DNA from: a virus
Reading direction: 5' to 3' (one strand)
IMG/VR virus record: IMGVR_UViG_3300009168_000076
Span: 1 to 38,136 of that record
Length of the DNA: 38,136 nt
The position numbers and the translations under genes are program-made. Every line of letters begins with the position of its first letter. The first letter of the stretch is position 1. This document shows, in pieces, positions 24,379 through 31,348 of this stretch. The notes beneath the pieces are model-generated. The model made no database searches and was not told where the DNA came from. It saw only the letters and a program-made list of their open reading frames with translations.

Positions 24379-25323
24379 ATGCGCGTCGTCATATCGTCTG
24401 GTCACGGTCTCTACGTTCGCGGCGCCTGCGGCATCCTCGACGAGGTCAATGAGGCCCGCAGGGTTGTCAATGGCGTTGCAGCCGAGCTGCACAACCGCGG
24501 CGCCGACGTGATGGTGTTTCACGACAACACCAGCAAGACCCAGCAAGAGAACCTCGAACGCATCGTTGCATTTCACAACGCGCAGGAACGCGATCTCGAT
24601 GTCTCAATCCATTTCAACGCGTTCGAGCAGCGCGAGGGGCCGGTCGGCACCGAGGTCTGGTATGTGACGCAAGAGGCGCTCGCCGCTGAGATGTCCGCTG
24701 CCATTGCGTCCTGCGGCTTCATCAATCGCGGCGCGAAGCGGACCACCGATCTGTTCTTTCTCAACAACACCGAGAAGCCAGCGATCTTGCTCGAGATCTG
24801 TTTCGTCGACAGCGAGGCCGACGCGAAGATCTACGAGGCGAAGGTTTATGACATCTGCATGGCGATCGCCGATGAGCTCGGCGGTGCGCCGTTGGACGGC
24901 ATCGCCGAGGCGCCGGCGCCGGCCTTCACGGCGCGCGGCAAGTGCTCCAGCTTCGGCGGGCCGGACGACACGGGGGTCTCGCCGAGCGAGGGTCTCGCCT
25001 TCATCTCCGAGGTCGAGCAGGCGCCGCACCTGTTCCTGCCGTATCAGCCGGAAGGGACGACTGGCCTGGCGCGGCGGCTCAATCCGCACATCCACTACGT
25101 CGCTTGCCGATGGGATTACAACGTGACGCCGAAAGCGATGATGCGCGAGGAGATTGCGATCGTGCGCGCGGGCGGAATCGAGCTGACGGCATTCCCGGCC
25201 GACTGGGGGCCGAACGAGGCCACGGGGCGGGTGGCTGACCTTAGCCCTGGCTTGCTGGCCGACCTTGGCCTCAAGACCGATGACGAGGTCGAGGTCATCT
25301 TTCCGTCGGGGGGTAGCCGATGA
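24379..25323 (+). CDS. endolysin, N-acetylmuramoyl-L-alanine amidase
   Basis: This 314-residue zinc amidase cleaves the bond between MurNAc and the stem peptide. Residues 1-170 are Amidase_3: SSGHG (His9), ILDEVNEARRVV (Glu22 or Glu26), VSIHFNA (His78) and the catalytic AILLEICFVDS (Glu139). After a Pro/Ala linker, residues about 187-314 form a second domain (CSSFGGPDDTGVSPSEGL, VACRWDY, FPADWGPNEATGRVADLSPG) reminiscent of double-psi beta-barrel modules in phage lysins; its role may be wall binding. GAGG precedes the ATG. There is no signal peptide, so a holin is needed for export. Confidence 0.9.
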   Translation: MRVVISSGHGLYVRGACGILDEVNEARRVVNGVAAELHNRGADVMVFHDNTSKTQQENLERIVAFHNAQERDLDVSIHFNAFEQREGPVGTEVWYVTQEALAAEMSAAIASCGFINRGAKRTTDLFFLNNTEKPAILLEICFVDSEADAKIYEAKVYDICMAIADELGGAPLDGIAEAPAPAFTARGKCSSFGGPDDTGVSPSEGLAFISEVEQAPHLFLPYQPEGTTGLARRLNPHIHYVACRWDYNVTPKAMMREEIAIVRAGGIELTAFPADWGPNEATGRVADLSPGLLADLGLKTDDEVEVIFPSGGSR

Positions 25324-25598
25324 GTATTCCAGAGGAAGTTGGAAAGGTTGCCGCCAGCACCCTGGATGCGATGAAGTCGACGCCGCTGGCCATCGCGCTG
25401 CTGGTGGTCAACGTCGGCTTCCTTGGCTTCGCAGCTTACGTGCTCGGCGAGGTCGCCGCCAATGCCAGCGAGCGCAACAAGTCGCAGCTCGAGCTCATCA
25501 GCAATCTGGTCCGAGACATTCGCGACTGCCGTCAGCCGGCAAAGCCCGCCTGGCTGGAGTTGCCGTTGCTCAATCCCGCGGCGCTTAGTTCGGCGTAG
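25320..25598 (+). CDS. holin/spanin candidate, single-helix membrane protein
   Basis: The 92 residues have one strong transmembrane helix (PLAIALLVVNVGFLGFAAYV, about 22-41) followed by a charged helix (NASERNKSQLELISNLVRDIRDCRQ) and a proline-containing tail. The start overlaps the endolysin stop (ATGA). Gene order suggests a holin or inner-membrane spanin; the topology (short cytoplasmic N-terminus, periplasmic helix) fits an i-spanin or single-helix holin. It ends the late operon. Confidence 0.7.
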   Translation: MSIPEEVGKVAASTLDAMKSTPLAIALLVVNVGFLGFAAYVLGEVAANASERNKSQLELISNLVRDIRDCRQPAKPAWLELPLLNPAALSSA

Positions 25599-25618
25599 TC
25601 CGCTGCGTTGATGTCCAT
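25532..25618 (-). other. remnant or short ORF duplicating the start of the next gene
   Basis: On the - strand GGGGACAGCC-ATG opens MDINAADYAELSAAGLSNGN and ends after 28 codons. The leader, start and first codons mirror those of the gene at 25976 (GGGGATACCT-ATG, MDINPKDYVE). It overlaps the 3' end of the holin candidate and is probably a partial duplication rather than a functional gene. Confidence 0.4.
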
Positions 25619-25634
25619 GGCTGTCCCCTCGCTG

Positions 25635-25976
25635 TCAGAGAGAAGGCATGCCGGGCTGATTGAGCCTGAGTGATTCGCGCATGAGTTTGATCCGACGCCA
25701 TGCCTCGTCCTTCGTGCATTCCTGCACGAGATACATATAGCTTTCTAGCACACCAGCCGCGAGCATGCGGTCGTCGCAGATGTTTGGTCCTCGATCCGGC
25801 TCTGGCCGCACATAGCGCAGTTGCCAAAGCCACTGTCCGATTGGCACCGACATGACTGCGCCGTCGCCAACTTCAATAGTCCAGACGCGATCCTTGCCAT
25901 GCATCGTTCCGATAGTTCGGTCCATGATCCTGCCGTCCCAATTTGTCTCGACGTAGTCCTTTGGATTGATGTCCAT
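25635..25976 (-). CDS. unknown protein, last gene of the leftward operon
   Basis: This 113-residue protein begins MDINPKDYVETNWDGRIMDR. It contains GQWLWQLRYVRPEPDRG and a helical C-terminus (LVQECTKDEAWRRIKLMRES). There is no signal peptide, membrane helix or catalytic motif. A GGGGA Shine-Dalgarno-like run lies just upstream. I do not recognise it. It is the last gene of the - strand module before the late operon ends head-on. Confidence 0.62.
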   Translation of the reverse strand: MDINPKDYVETNWDGRIMDRTIGTMHGKDRVWTIEVGDGAVMSVPIGQWLWQLRYVRPEPDRGPNICDDRMLAAGVLESYMYLVQECTKDEAWRRIKLMRESLRLNQPGMPSL

Positions 25977-26057
25977 AGGTATCCCCTAGATTTCATCATC
26001 CCTCACTCGGCATCCGAACGTGCATTTCCTTGGTCAGCCTGCGCATGGGTGCTGCAC

Positions 26058-26648
26058 CTATGACCTGGTATAGTCTCCCCAAGATCGCGCGCCCCTCAAT
26101 TTCTCGATCATCCCACGCAGTTCGAGAACTTCTTCCCGCAGCCGCTCGACCTCTTGCTCGTGGCGTATCTGTTCGCAGGGGGTGCCGAATTGGTCGTCAA
26201 GTAGTTTCGTGCGCTGTCTCACGACATCCCGCAACTTCTCGATCATCTCACGCAGCTTGCGAACCTCCTCTTTCAACTGGTCGTGGGTGGCGACGCGGTC
26301 GGAGGCCTCCCCGTCTCCCGATTGAGGGGGTGGGGATGGTGGAGGGTCTGTTGGCGCCGCGGGGTTTTCGTGACGGCAATGGCTCAATGATGCGCACGCG
26401 CACCAAGTTGCCGTTTGCGTAGGCCCGACTCGACCCGTCATTTGCTTGCGACACAACTCTACAACATCATCGATCTCATCTCGAAGTGGCTTTGCCACCA
26501 ACTGCCAGCCATCCGCCCGGCTCAGCGGAGCGGGGGCTTGGCGGTCTTGCCAAACATACATCTTCAACTCGTCGTTCCATCGACGTACTGAGTCGGGGTG
26601 GCTCGGGTGGCTCGGGGGCACGTCTTGTCGCTTGTCCTTGTCGTCCAT
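26058..26648 (-). CDS. coiled-coil protein ending in GARSWGDYT
   Basis: This 196-residue protein has a charged N-terminus (MDDKDKRQDVPPSHPSHPD), a segment RRWNDELKMYVWQDR, three cysteines near the middle (LCRK, WCACAS, SHCRHE), a proline-rich linker, and two coiled coils (KEEVRKLREMIEKLRDVVRQ and VERLREEVLELRGMIEK). It ends KLRGARSWGDYTRS. The same last eleven residues end the 48-residue protein at 7929-8075. GAGGAG lies upstream of the ATG. No family recognised. Confidence 0.68.
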   Translation of the reverse strand: MDDKDKRQDVPPSHPSHPDSVRRWNDELKMYVWQDRQAPAPLSRADGWQLVAKPLRDEIDDVVELCRKQMTGRVGPTQTATWCACASLSHCRHENPAAPTDPPPSPPPQSGDGEASDRVATHDQLKEEVRKLREMIEKLRDVVRQRTKLLDDQFGTPCEQIRHEQEVERLREEVLELRGMIEKLRGARSWGDYTRS

Positions 26649-26669
26649 GCGCGGCTCCTCTATTCCCTT

Positions 26670-27482
26670 TCATGCCGGCAACAGCGTCTGGACGGCCCGC
26701 ACGCCCTTGAGCAATTCGGCCATGGCGCCGCCGCCCTGCAGCTCAGCCACCGCTTCCAGCGCTGGCAAGCCGCTGGTGATCGCGGCCTCGATCTCGGCGC
26801 GCGTCGCCGCCCGACCCTCACAATACCAGAGCACGCGCTCCGGCGGGCCGAGGGCGAACAGAATGCCGTCCTCGCCCATGTCTGGCCGAAACGGCCGCAC
26901 GCTGCGCGTCACCCAAATGCAGGCCGCTCCCGGATTACGCCGCAAATGCACACCGGCCGCCTCGATGCGCGCCGCTGGCAAAGCATGCTCGTTGCGCCGC
27001 ATCCGCGGGCGCGTCAGGAACGGGCAGACGCGCGCCGCATAGTCCGCACATTCAAAATGACACGATGGCTCGCTGGTGACCTTGTTCACCGCGCACATCG
27101 GCCCGATCAGAAAGGCCAAGTGCACACCGAGCCTGTCGCCGCAAACCCAGCAGCGCTTCTCCTGCAACGCGCGCCGAAACTTGCGCTCGTCGGCAACGCG
27201 GAAGTCGGGCGCGCCCTCGCCAAAGGCGCTGGCCTCGCCGTCCTTGAACCACTGCACAAAAAATGGAACGACAAACCCCTGGTGATTGACCGACAGATGT
27301 TTTATGCGGCGCGGGATTGGAGGCAAAGGACGATCCTTGCTCATTCGACGTGGCTCCATCGCTGATGGGATTTGATCCGGGTAATTGCTTGGCGGCGGAC
27401 GTTGTATCGTGACCGCGTCGAGCAGCGCCCCGCACGCGAGGCAGGTATTGCGCCGATGGCGGAGGGATTCACCGAGTTTCAT
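26670..27482 (-). CDS. conserved-looking protein with CxxC motifs
   Basis: The product is 270 residues. Two CxxC pairs (CLACG at 14-18 and CWVCGD near 110) and further cysteines and histidines (SCHFECADYAARVCPF) suggest one or two structural zinc sites. It contains HLAFLIGPMCAVN and IWVTRSVRPFRP. The ATG at 27482 overlaps the upstream stop (ATGA), which favours this start over the internal Met47. Proteins of this look occur in alphaproteobacterial phages, but no function is known to me. Confidence 0.68.
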   Translation of the reverse strand: MKLGESLRHRRNTCLACGALLDAVTIQRPPPSNYPDQIPSAMEPRRMSKDRPLPPIPRRIKHLSVNHQGFVVPFFVQWFKDGEASAFGEGAPDFRVADERKFRRALQEKRCWVCGDRLGVHLAFLIGPMCAVNKVTSEPSCHFECADYAARVCPFLTRPRMRRNEHALPAARIEAAGVHLRRNPGAACIWVTRSVRPFRPDMGEDGILFALGPPERVLWYCEGRAATRAEIEAAITSGLPALEAVAELQGGGAMAELLKGVRAVQTLLPA

Positions 27483-27970
27483 TGCCGCGTCCCCCGTTGC
27501 GGCAGCAGGCCGACCATGCGCCCTTCGGAGGAGGCAGGCGTGGCGATCTCAAGCGGACCGAGATAGGCCTTGCCGTGGGGCGGGCGATGGATGACACGAC
27601 GCGCCACGCAAATTCCGGCGATCTCGTCTTCGCCATTCAACACTACGATTTCGACGCGGTCGGGGTGATCCTTCAGCGAGCCGCCAAGCTTTCGCGAGCG
27701 AGCAGTGAGCGCGTCCACGTCTTCACCCGGTCGCCTCGCGACCTCAACCTGCCAAGCCTCGTCGATGAAAACGTAGCGCACCACATCGCTCAACTCGAAC
27801 ATCGCGCGCATCAAGGCGACCGCGGTGTCCTTGTCGTCGCTCGGCGACGGTGTCATCAGGTGCTCGCCGGCGCGCGTGACGGCGTGCCACATTGGGGAGA
27901 GGTGACCGCGCAGATGAAACACCTTCGCGGCGGCATCGCTGCAACCTGTGATGAATTCATGCAGGGTCAT
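27479..27970 (-). CDS. unknown protein
   Basis: This 163-residue acidic-basic protein begins MTLHEFITGCSDAAAKVFHL, with a helical core (DKDTAVALMRAMFELSDVVRYVFIDEAWQVEV) and strands near the C-terminus (VEIVVLNGEDEIAGICVARRVI). The start lies inside the end of the upstream gene and the stop overlaps the downstream start, so it is coupled on both sides. No motif gives a function. Confidence 0.65.
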   Translation of the reverse strand: MTLHEFITGCSDAAAKVFHLRGHLSPMWHAVTRAGEHLMTPSPSDDKDTAVALMRAMFELSDVVRYVFIDEAWQVEVARRPGEDVDALTARSRKLGGSLKDHPDRVEIVVLNGEDEIAGICVARRVIHRPPHGKAYLGPLEIATPASSEGRMVGLLPQRGTRQ

Positions 27971-28145
27971 GTCGCGCCGCCATCAACAGCGGACTGAACC
28001 GCACCGGGCACCCGGGATCGTGGATCGCCGCGGCCAAGCCGTCGATGATCTCTTGTCGCGTCATTGGCGAACTCATTTCCTGTCGCCCCTGATCTGCCGC
28101 GCCAAATGCTCCAGCAACTCGGGCAGCATAGAATTTGGCAATCAT
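27957..28145 (-). CDS. small unknown protein, start uncertain
   Basis: The frame gives up to 62 residues, ending PMTRQEIIDGLAAAIHDPG and then CPVRFSPLLMAARHDPA. The longest start (28145) has GGGAG ten bases upstream. A shorter start at 28076 (MSSPMTRQ) overlaps the TGA of an 18-codon ORF in another frame (MLPELLEHLARQIRGDRK, 28130-28074), which also reads as plausible protein, so a two-gene arrangement is possible. Function unknown. Confidence 0.5.
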   Translation of the reverse strand: MIAKFYAARVAGAFGAADQGRQEMSSPMTRQEIIDGLAAAIHDPGCPVRFSPLLMAARHDPA

Positions 28146-28357
28146 CGGATTATTCTCCCAAGAACGAATGGAGATTTTTCCACGGATTTTACACGGATCG
28201 GAGCGCCTCGTTCACGCTCCGTTGCGTCGCGAAACGTCGTGAGCCGGCGCGGCAAGGCCAATAAATGCGGGGGTTTGTGGGATAGAAACGGAGCGGCCCG
28301 CCTCCGGGGGGAGAGAAAGGACGCTGTTGACGGATCAATGGGTTGCGGGTTGGTCAT
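28142..28357 (-). CDS. doubtful Arg/Pro-rich ORF downstream of integrase
   Basis: The 71-codon frame starts three bases after the preceding stop and overlaps the next start, so its placement is gene-like. However, the product is Arg/Ser/Pro-rich with no clear fold (SPRRRAAPFLSHKPPHLLA). The same DNA holds repeated CCACGGATTTT motifs and could be a non-coding control or attachment region. If it is not a gene, 28146-28360 is otherwise empty. Confidence 0.38.
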   Translation of the reverse strand: MTNPQPIDPSTASFLSPRRRAAPFLSHKPPHLLALPRRLTTFRDATERERGAPIRVKSVEKSPFVLGRIIR

Positions 28358-28376
28358 GGGTCAGTCCACGGATTTT
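28180..28376. repeat. CCACGGATTTT repeats near integrase
   Basis: CCACGGATTTT occurs at 28180-28190 and 28366-28376, and a related ACACGGAT directly follows the first copy (28191-28198). Such short direct repeats downstream of an integrase could be arm-type or attachment-related sites; no tRNA end or core site is visible to support this. Confidence 0.3.
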
Positions 28377-28561
28377 CCAAGAATCTGAGCCTGTAGGCGG
28401 CCCAGCGTCGCACACGCTTTGTCTACGTCGGCAATCCAATTGGTGTCGCCATAGCGAGCAACAATCCGTTGCTCGTCGTCGTGCTTAACCGAGCCGGGGG
28501 CACCGCCGTTCGTCCATCCCCAAAACTCCATGTAGCTCTTAACATCGGCCAGGGCGCTCAT
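28361..28561 (-). CDS. small protein after integrase
   Basis: The 66 residues begin MSALADVKSYMEFWGWTNGG and end LGRLQAQILGKSVD. The ATG at 28561 is chosen because a near-perfect AGGAGGA lies a few bases upstream, right after the integrase stop. The frame is open back to 28639 but would then overlap the integrase with poor sequence. Unknown function; possibly a recombination accessory factor by position only. Confidence 0.65.
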   Translation of the reverse strand: MSALADVKSYMEFWGWTNGGAPGSVKHDDEQRIVARYGDTNWIADVDKACATLGRLQAQILGKSVD

Positions 28562-28571
28562 TCTCGTCCTC

Positions 28572-29615
28572 CTATGCTGTCTTCTTTTCCACACTCGGCA
28601 GATTGTCGACCCGATTCCATTCCTCGCGCTGGACGGCATGCGCGTAGCGGCTGGCCGACCGTTCGTCGCGCCAGTTTCCGGTCGCCACCAGCCCCTTTAC
28701 ATCGGCCCCGGCGCGCCGCATCCAAGTCGCCCAGGTGTGCCTGAACGAATGGAAGTTGAGCCACTGAAGCCGGTTCGGCGGTTGGCGCCAGCCGGTTGGG
28801 CGCTCAACGGGGGCAGGCATGCCCAGCGCTGCCAGCTTGGCGCGGACAAGCAGATATTTGAGCCGTCCGCCTTGCCCGAAGGTGAACACGCGCCCTACGG
28901 GCTCCTGTGGGCGGCGGGCGGCCATCCCGGCCACCAGCTCGCCCCGCAGCCGCACCGGGGACGCCGGCCCGCCCTTGCTGCGGCGGACCCAGGCCGTTGC
29001 TTCGTCGAGCTGCAAGTCTTCCCAGCGCAGACGCAGCGCCTCATTGAGCCGTAGGCCGGTGAACAGCAGGTAGCGCAGCAGCAGCCCGAATTGGGGGTTG
29101 ATCTTGTCGGCTGCCGTGATGATGGCGCGGGCGTCGGCTTCTGAAATCCAGTCGGTGACGACCCGGCCCTTGGCACCCTTCGGCCGGCGGATGGTGATCT
29201 TGATGCCGGCGTGGTGCAGGATCGCGGACACCGGTGTATAGACGCAGGCATTGCGCGTGCCGGGCGTGGTGTTCGGGCAGATCGCGATCGCGGCTTCATC
29301 GATCGCCGCCTGGTCGATCTCTGTGAGGGGCGTCTCTCCGAAATGCTTGATCAGCCTGGCAACATATTTCGGCCGCCGGCCGGCTTCCATGTACGCAACG
29401 GCTGCACTCAGGAACGTTGGTTGTCCACGATCAGTTGGGGCTTCTTTGGGCGGGTACTCGCCGCGCTCGATGGCCTCTTCAAGTCGCTTGAGTTCGGCAA
29501 CAGCGACTGATCGTTTGTGAGTTCCGCAGCTCTTGTCCACGCGGATACCGCGGTACGTCCCCCGGATCGAGTAGTTCGGGCTTTTGCCTTTGCGGGGGTC
29601 TTTGAGCTTGAGCAT
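28572..29615 (-). CDS. int: tyrosine-type site-specific integrase
   Basis: This 347-residue phage integrase catalyses attP x attB recombination. The first 60 residues are a basic arm-binding-like region (MLKLKDPRKGKSPNYSIRG). The core-binding part follows (about 65-160). The catalytic domain shows box I TGLRLNEALRLRWEDL (the conserved Arg), the RRSKGG beta-hairpin Lys, FHSFRHTWATWMRRAG (H-x-x-R), and the terminal NWRDERSASRYAHA with the Tyr nucleophile. All catalytic positions are present, so it should be active. The excisionase frame overlaps its 5' end by 208 bases. Confidence 0.95.
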   Translation of the reverse strand: MLKLKDPRKGKSPNYSIRGTYRGIRVDKSCGTHKRSVAVAELKRLEEAIERGEYPPKEAPTDRGQPTFLSAAVAYMEAGRRPKYVARLIKHFGETPLTEIDQAAIDEAAIAICPNTTPGTRNACVYTPVSAILHHAGIKITIRRPKGAKGRVVTDWISEADARAIITAADKINPQFGLLLRYLLFTGLRLNEALRLRWEDLQLDEATAWVRRSKGGPASPVRLRGELVAGMAARRPQEPVGRVFTFGQGGRLKYLLVRAKLAALGMPAPVERPTGWRQPPNRLQWLNFHSFRHTWATWMRRAGADVKGLVATGNWRDERSASRYAHAVQREEWNRVDNLPSVEKKTA

Positions 29616-29776
29616 GGCAGAGCCTCGATCAGTCGGCCGACGTCGATCTCGGTGAATAGCCGAGTGCGCCCGGCCAGCCGTCCGATGTCCCGACCGCGCA
29701 GGAAATCCTGCAACCAGCGCCGGCTCTTGTGAAGGCGCCCGGCCACATCGTCCACGGTATACAGCGGTGCGGTCAT
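29408..29776 (-). CDS. xis: excisionase-type MerR/HTH DNA-binding protein
   Basis: The 122-codon frame begins MTAPLYTVDDVAGRLHKSRR and continues WLQDFLRGRDIGRLAGRTRLFTEIDVGRLIEAL, a compact HTH_17/excisionase winged-helix domain (about 5-55). Such proteins direct integrase towards excision and often bind operator DNA. The remaining residues are Ser/Lys/Arg-rich and overlap the integrase start by 208 bases in another frame, so they are probably a dispensable tail. The start overlaps the preceding stop (ATGA). Confidence 0.78.
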   Translation of the reverse strand: MTAPLYTVDDVAGRLHKSRRWLQDFLRGRDIGRLAGRTRLFTEIDVGRLIEALPCSSSKTPAKAKARTTRSGGRTAVSAWTRAAELTNDQSLLPNSSDLKRPSSAASTRPKKPQLIVDNQRS

Positions 29777-29955
29777 GTTTTCGATTCCACTGCCGCGTCT
29801 ATCAATTCGCAAACCTTTTGAACGAGAAGATCTTTGCACTCGCGTACTCTGCCCGGCTCCTTGCTGACGACAGCGAGGCAGAGGTTTGTCATGTGCAGCC
29901 GAAGTTCGAGTTCGACTTCTGTCGGATTGACCGGCTCGAAGCGGACAGTATGCAT
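29773..29955 (-). CDS. small helical protein before excisionase
   Basis: The 60 residues, MHTVRFEPVNPTEVELELRL and then helices (TNLCLAVVSKEPGRVRECKDLLVQKVCELIDAAVES), form a well-behaved acidic protein. GGAGAAACCCC provides a good ribosome-binding site before the ATG. It is nested in a second frame that runs from 30088 into the excisionase. Function unknown; probably an early regulatory or accessory protein. Confidence 0.68.
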   Translation of the reverse strand: MHTVRFEPVNPTEVELELRLHMTNLCLAVVSKEPGRVRECKDLLVQKVCELIDAAVESKT

Positions 29956-30088
29956 GGGGTTTCTCCATTAGCGATTGCAGCGCCACGAGCGGCCGTTGGT
30001 TGGTGTAGACGCGGCCCTTGCCCTGGTCTCCCCGTGCCCAAAACTCGCAGGTATCGCAGCGTTTCGTTTGGTGCCTATGTCCGCTCAT
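29777..30088 (-). CDS. CxxC small protein whose frame runs into excisionase
   Basis: The ATG at 30088 opens MSGHRHQTKRCDTCEFWARG, then VYTNQRPLVALQ and PHAYCPLRAG. Cys11, Cys14 and Cys48 suggest a small zinc-knuckle protein of a type common in these phages. There is no stop after it: the frame continues through a Ser/Arg-rich stretch, over which the 60-residue gene is read in another frame, directly into the excisionase Met at 29776 and on to 29408. Either a 226-residue fusion is made, or the original stop was lost. Confidence 0.55.
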
Positions 30089-30090
30089 TG

Positions 30091-30327
30091 TCAAAACATC
30101 CATAACGAAACGAGGGCGACGAACGTGTACAAAGCCACGCCTTGAGCGGCGAGCTGCCAGCCGCCTTCTTGGTAGTAGTAGATGCCAACGCAGACGCCGA
30201 GGGCGACGAGCAGCACGTCGATGCGGCGGATGCTTTTCCAGGCATCGGCGTTGATCCATTCCAGCCACACTGCAAACGCCTTGGCCAAGCGTGCCGGCAT
30301 GCGGGGCAGCGTGATCTTGAGGTTCAT
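30091..30327 (-). CDS. two-helix membrane protein
   Basis: The 78 residues have a basic amphipathic N-terminus (MNLKITLPRMPARLAKAFAV) and two transmembrane helices (IDVLLVALGVCVGIYYY and LAAQGVALYTFVALVSLWMF). The start overlaps the upstream stop (ATGA). Function unknown; a membrane protein in the early operon could influence superinfection. Confidence 0.68.
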   Translation of the reverse strand: MNLKITLPRMPARLAKAFAVWLEWINADAWKSIRRIDVLLVALGVCVGIYYYQEGGWQLAAQGVALYTFVALVSLWMF

Positions 30328-30497
30328 TTGGCCTTGGCCTTGGTTTTGAGTTCGGCTTTGACCCTGGCGAGTTCTTCCTTGATCCACCGGCTGAGTTCTT
30401 CGGCGTGCTCGTTCTCGGCGATCCGCTTGGCGCTGAGCTTGCGGCCGGTCTTCCAGTAGCGCGGTGATTTTTCACGGACCTCGGGGTGGGTGGTCAC
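30324..30497 (-). CDS. 57-residue basic helical protein
   Basis: Starting with GTG (GTGA overlap with the upstream stop), it encodes MTTHPEVREKSPRYWKTGRK, then a long charged helix (KRIAENEHAEELSRWIKEEL) and a Lys/Ala tail (KTKAKAK). The sequence is coherent, and overlaps at both ends support it as a real gene that length filters would miss. Basic tail and helix suggest nucleic-acid or membrane-surface binding, not proven. Confidence 0.66.
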   Translation of the reverse strand: MTTHPEVREKSPRYWKTGRKLSAKRIAENEHAEELSRWIKEELARVKAELKTKAKAK

Positions 30498-30631
30498 GAT
30501 CCCATTATCCGCGTTACCGCGACGAACAACCCGTAGGCGGCCAGTACCATTAGCGCCAACACGACGATCCCAAAGCCGGCGATATAGCCAAACGGGATTT
30601 GCCCCATCGTCATGAACTCATGTTCGATCAT
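30494..30631 (-). CDS. 45-residue single-helix membrane protein
   Basis: MIEHEFMTMGQIPFGYIAGF is followed by a strong transmembrane segment (GIVVLALMVLAAYGLFVAV). GGAG lies eight bases before the ATG at 30631. Longer starts upstream give Arg/Ala-rich sequence. It is the first of a run of overlapping small genes down to the excisionase. Function unknown. Confidence 0.62.
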   Translation of the reverse strand: MIEHEFMTMGQIPFGYIAGFGIVVLALMVLAAYGLFVAVTRIMGS

Positions 30632-30728
30632 GCGGGCAGCTCCAGCAGAGCATGATGCGCGTGCGGGACGCGGCACATAACCCGCACGCGCCCTCATGCT
30701 GACGGGAGGGCACCAGAGGGTTGCCCCG

Positions 30729-31316
30729 TCAGGCGTGAGCTTGTTGACGACGGCGTTTCCACCAGACGCCGACCGCGCCGAACGCGGTTAGCAATCCAGG
30801 AATGCCTGCACCTGCGATGGGGCCGGGCACGGCAAGCGTTGATATGTTGCCACCATAACCAGAAGTCCCGCCGCCGGTGCCGGTCAGGCTGACGTAGTAG
30901 GACCCGGCATCAAGCGTGGCGATACCAAACAAGTTCTGGCAGAGATTGGAGCAGCCTAGTGTCGCGAATTGCGGGCCAAACAACAGCGAGTCGTCACCGA
31001 TCCCTGGGCCGTCGAAGAGGTTGTCGAGACCGTAGCTGTAGATCGACGCCGCGAAGTTAGTGATAAAGTCAGTCGTCGTGTTGCCGCCGGGGAAGCTGTT
31101 GGTGGCCGAGGCGACGGTGATAGTTTGTGCGTTGGTCAACTGGAACAGTATTTGGTCGGAGAAGAGACCATTTCCGGTGGCGTTGACGCCGCCGAGGACG
31201 CTGGTGAAATCGCCCTGGGCACTTGTAGGGTTGGAGCCCAAATTATCGATGATTGCTGCGTTGCCCACCACCGTCGTGGCGAGCAGCGCGGCGGTCGCGA
31301 GAAGTAGCTTCTTCAT
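30729..31316 (-). CDS. exported protein with VPGPIAGAGIPG sorting-like tail
   Basis: This 195-residue protein has a Sec signal peptide (MKKLLLATAALLATTVVGNAA up to the AA cleavage region), a Ser/Thr/Gly-rich beta passenger with one CSNLC pair, and a C-terminal AVPGPIAGAGIPGLL, transmembrane helix and basic WWKRRRQQ. This tripartite end resembles PEP-CTERM-type sorting signals and is common in Bradyrhizobium-like hosts. GAGG precedes the ATG. It is probably exported and held at or processed from the inner membrane. Such a protein is unusual in a phage. Confidence 0.78.
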   Translation of the reverse strand: MKKLLLATAALLATTVVGNAAIIDNLGSNPTSAQGDFTSVLGGVNATGNGLFSDQILFQLTNAQTITVASATNSFPGGNTTTDFITNFAASIYSYGLDNLFDGPGIGDDSLLFGPQFATLGCSNLCQNLFGIATLDAGSYYVSLTGTGGGTSGYGGNISTLAVPGPIAGAGIPGLLTAFGAVGVWWKRRRQQAHA

Positions 31317-31348
31317 GTGGTTACCTCATGAGGGTTGGTTGGAAGAAT

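Noticed and set aside
30100-30475. Upstream part of the long - strand frame (before Met at 30088)
   Set aside because: Ser/Arg/Pro-rich sequence lying over two better small genes (30091-30327 and 30324-30497).
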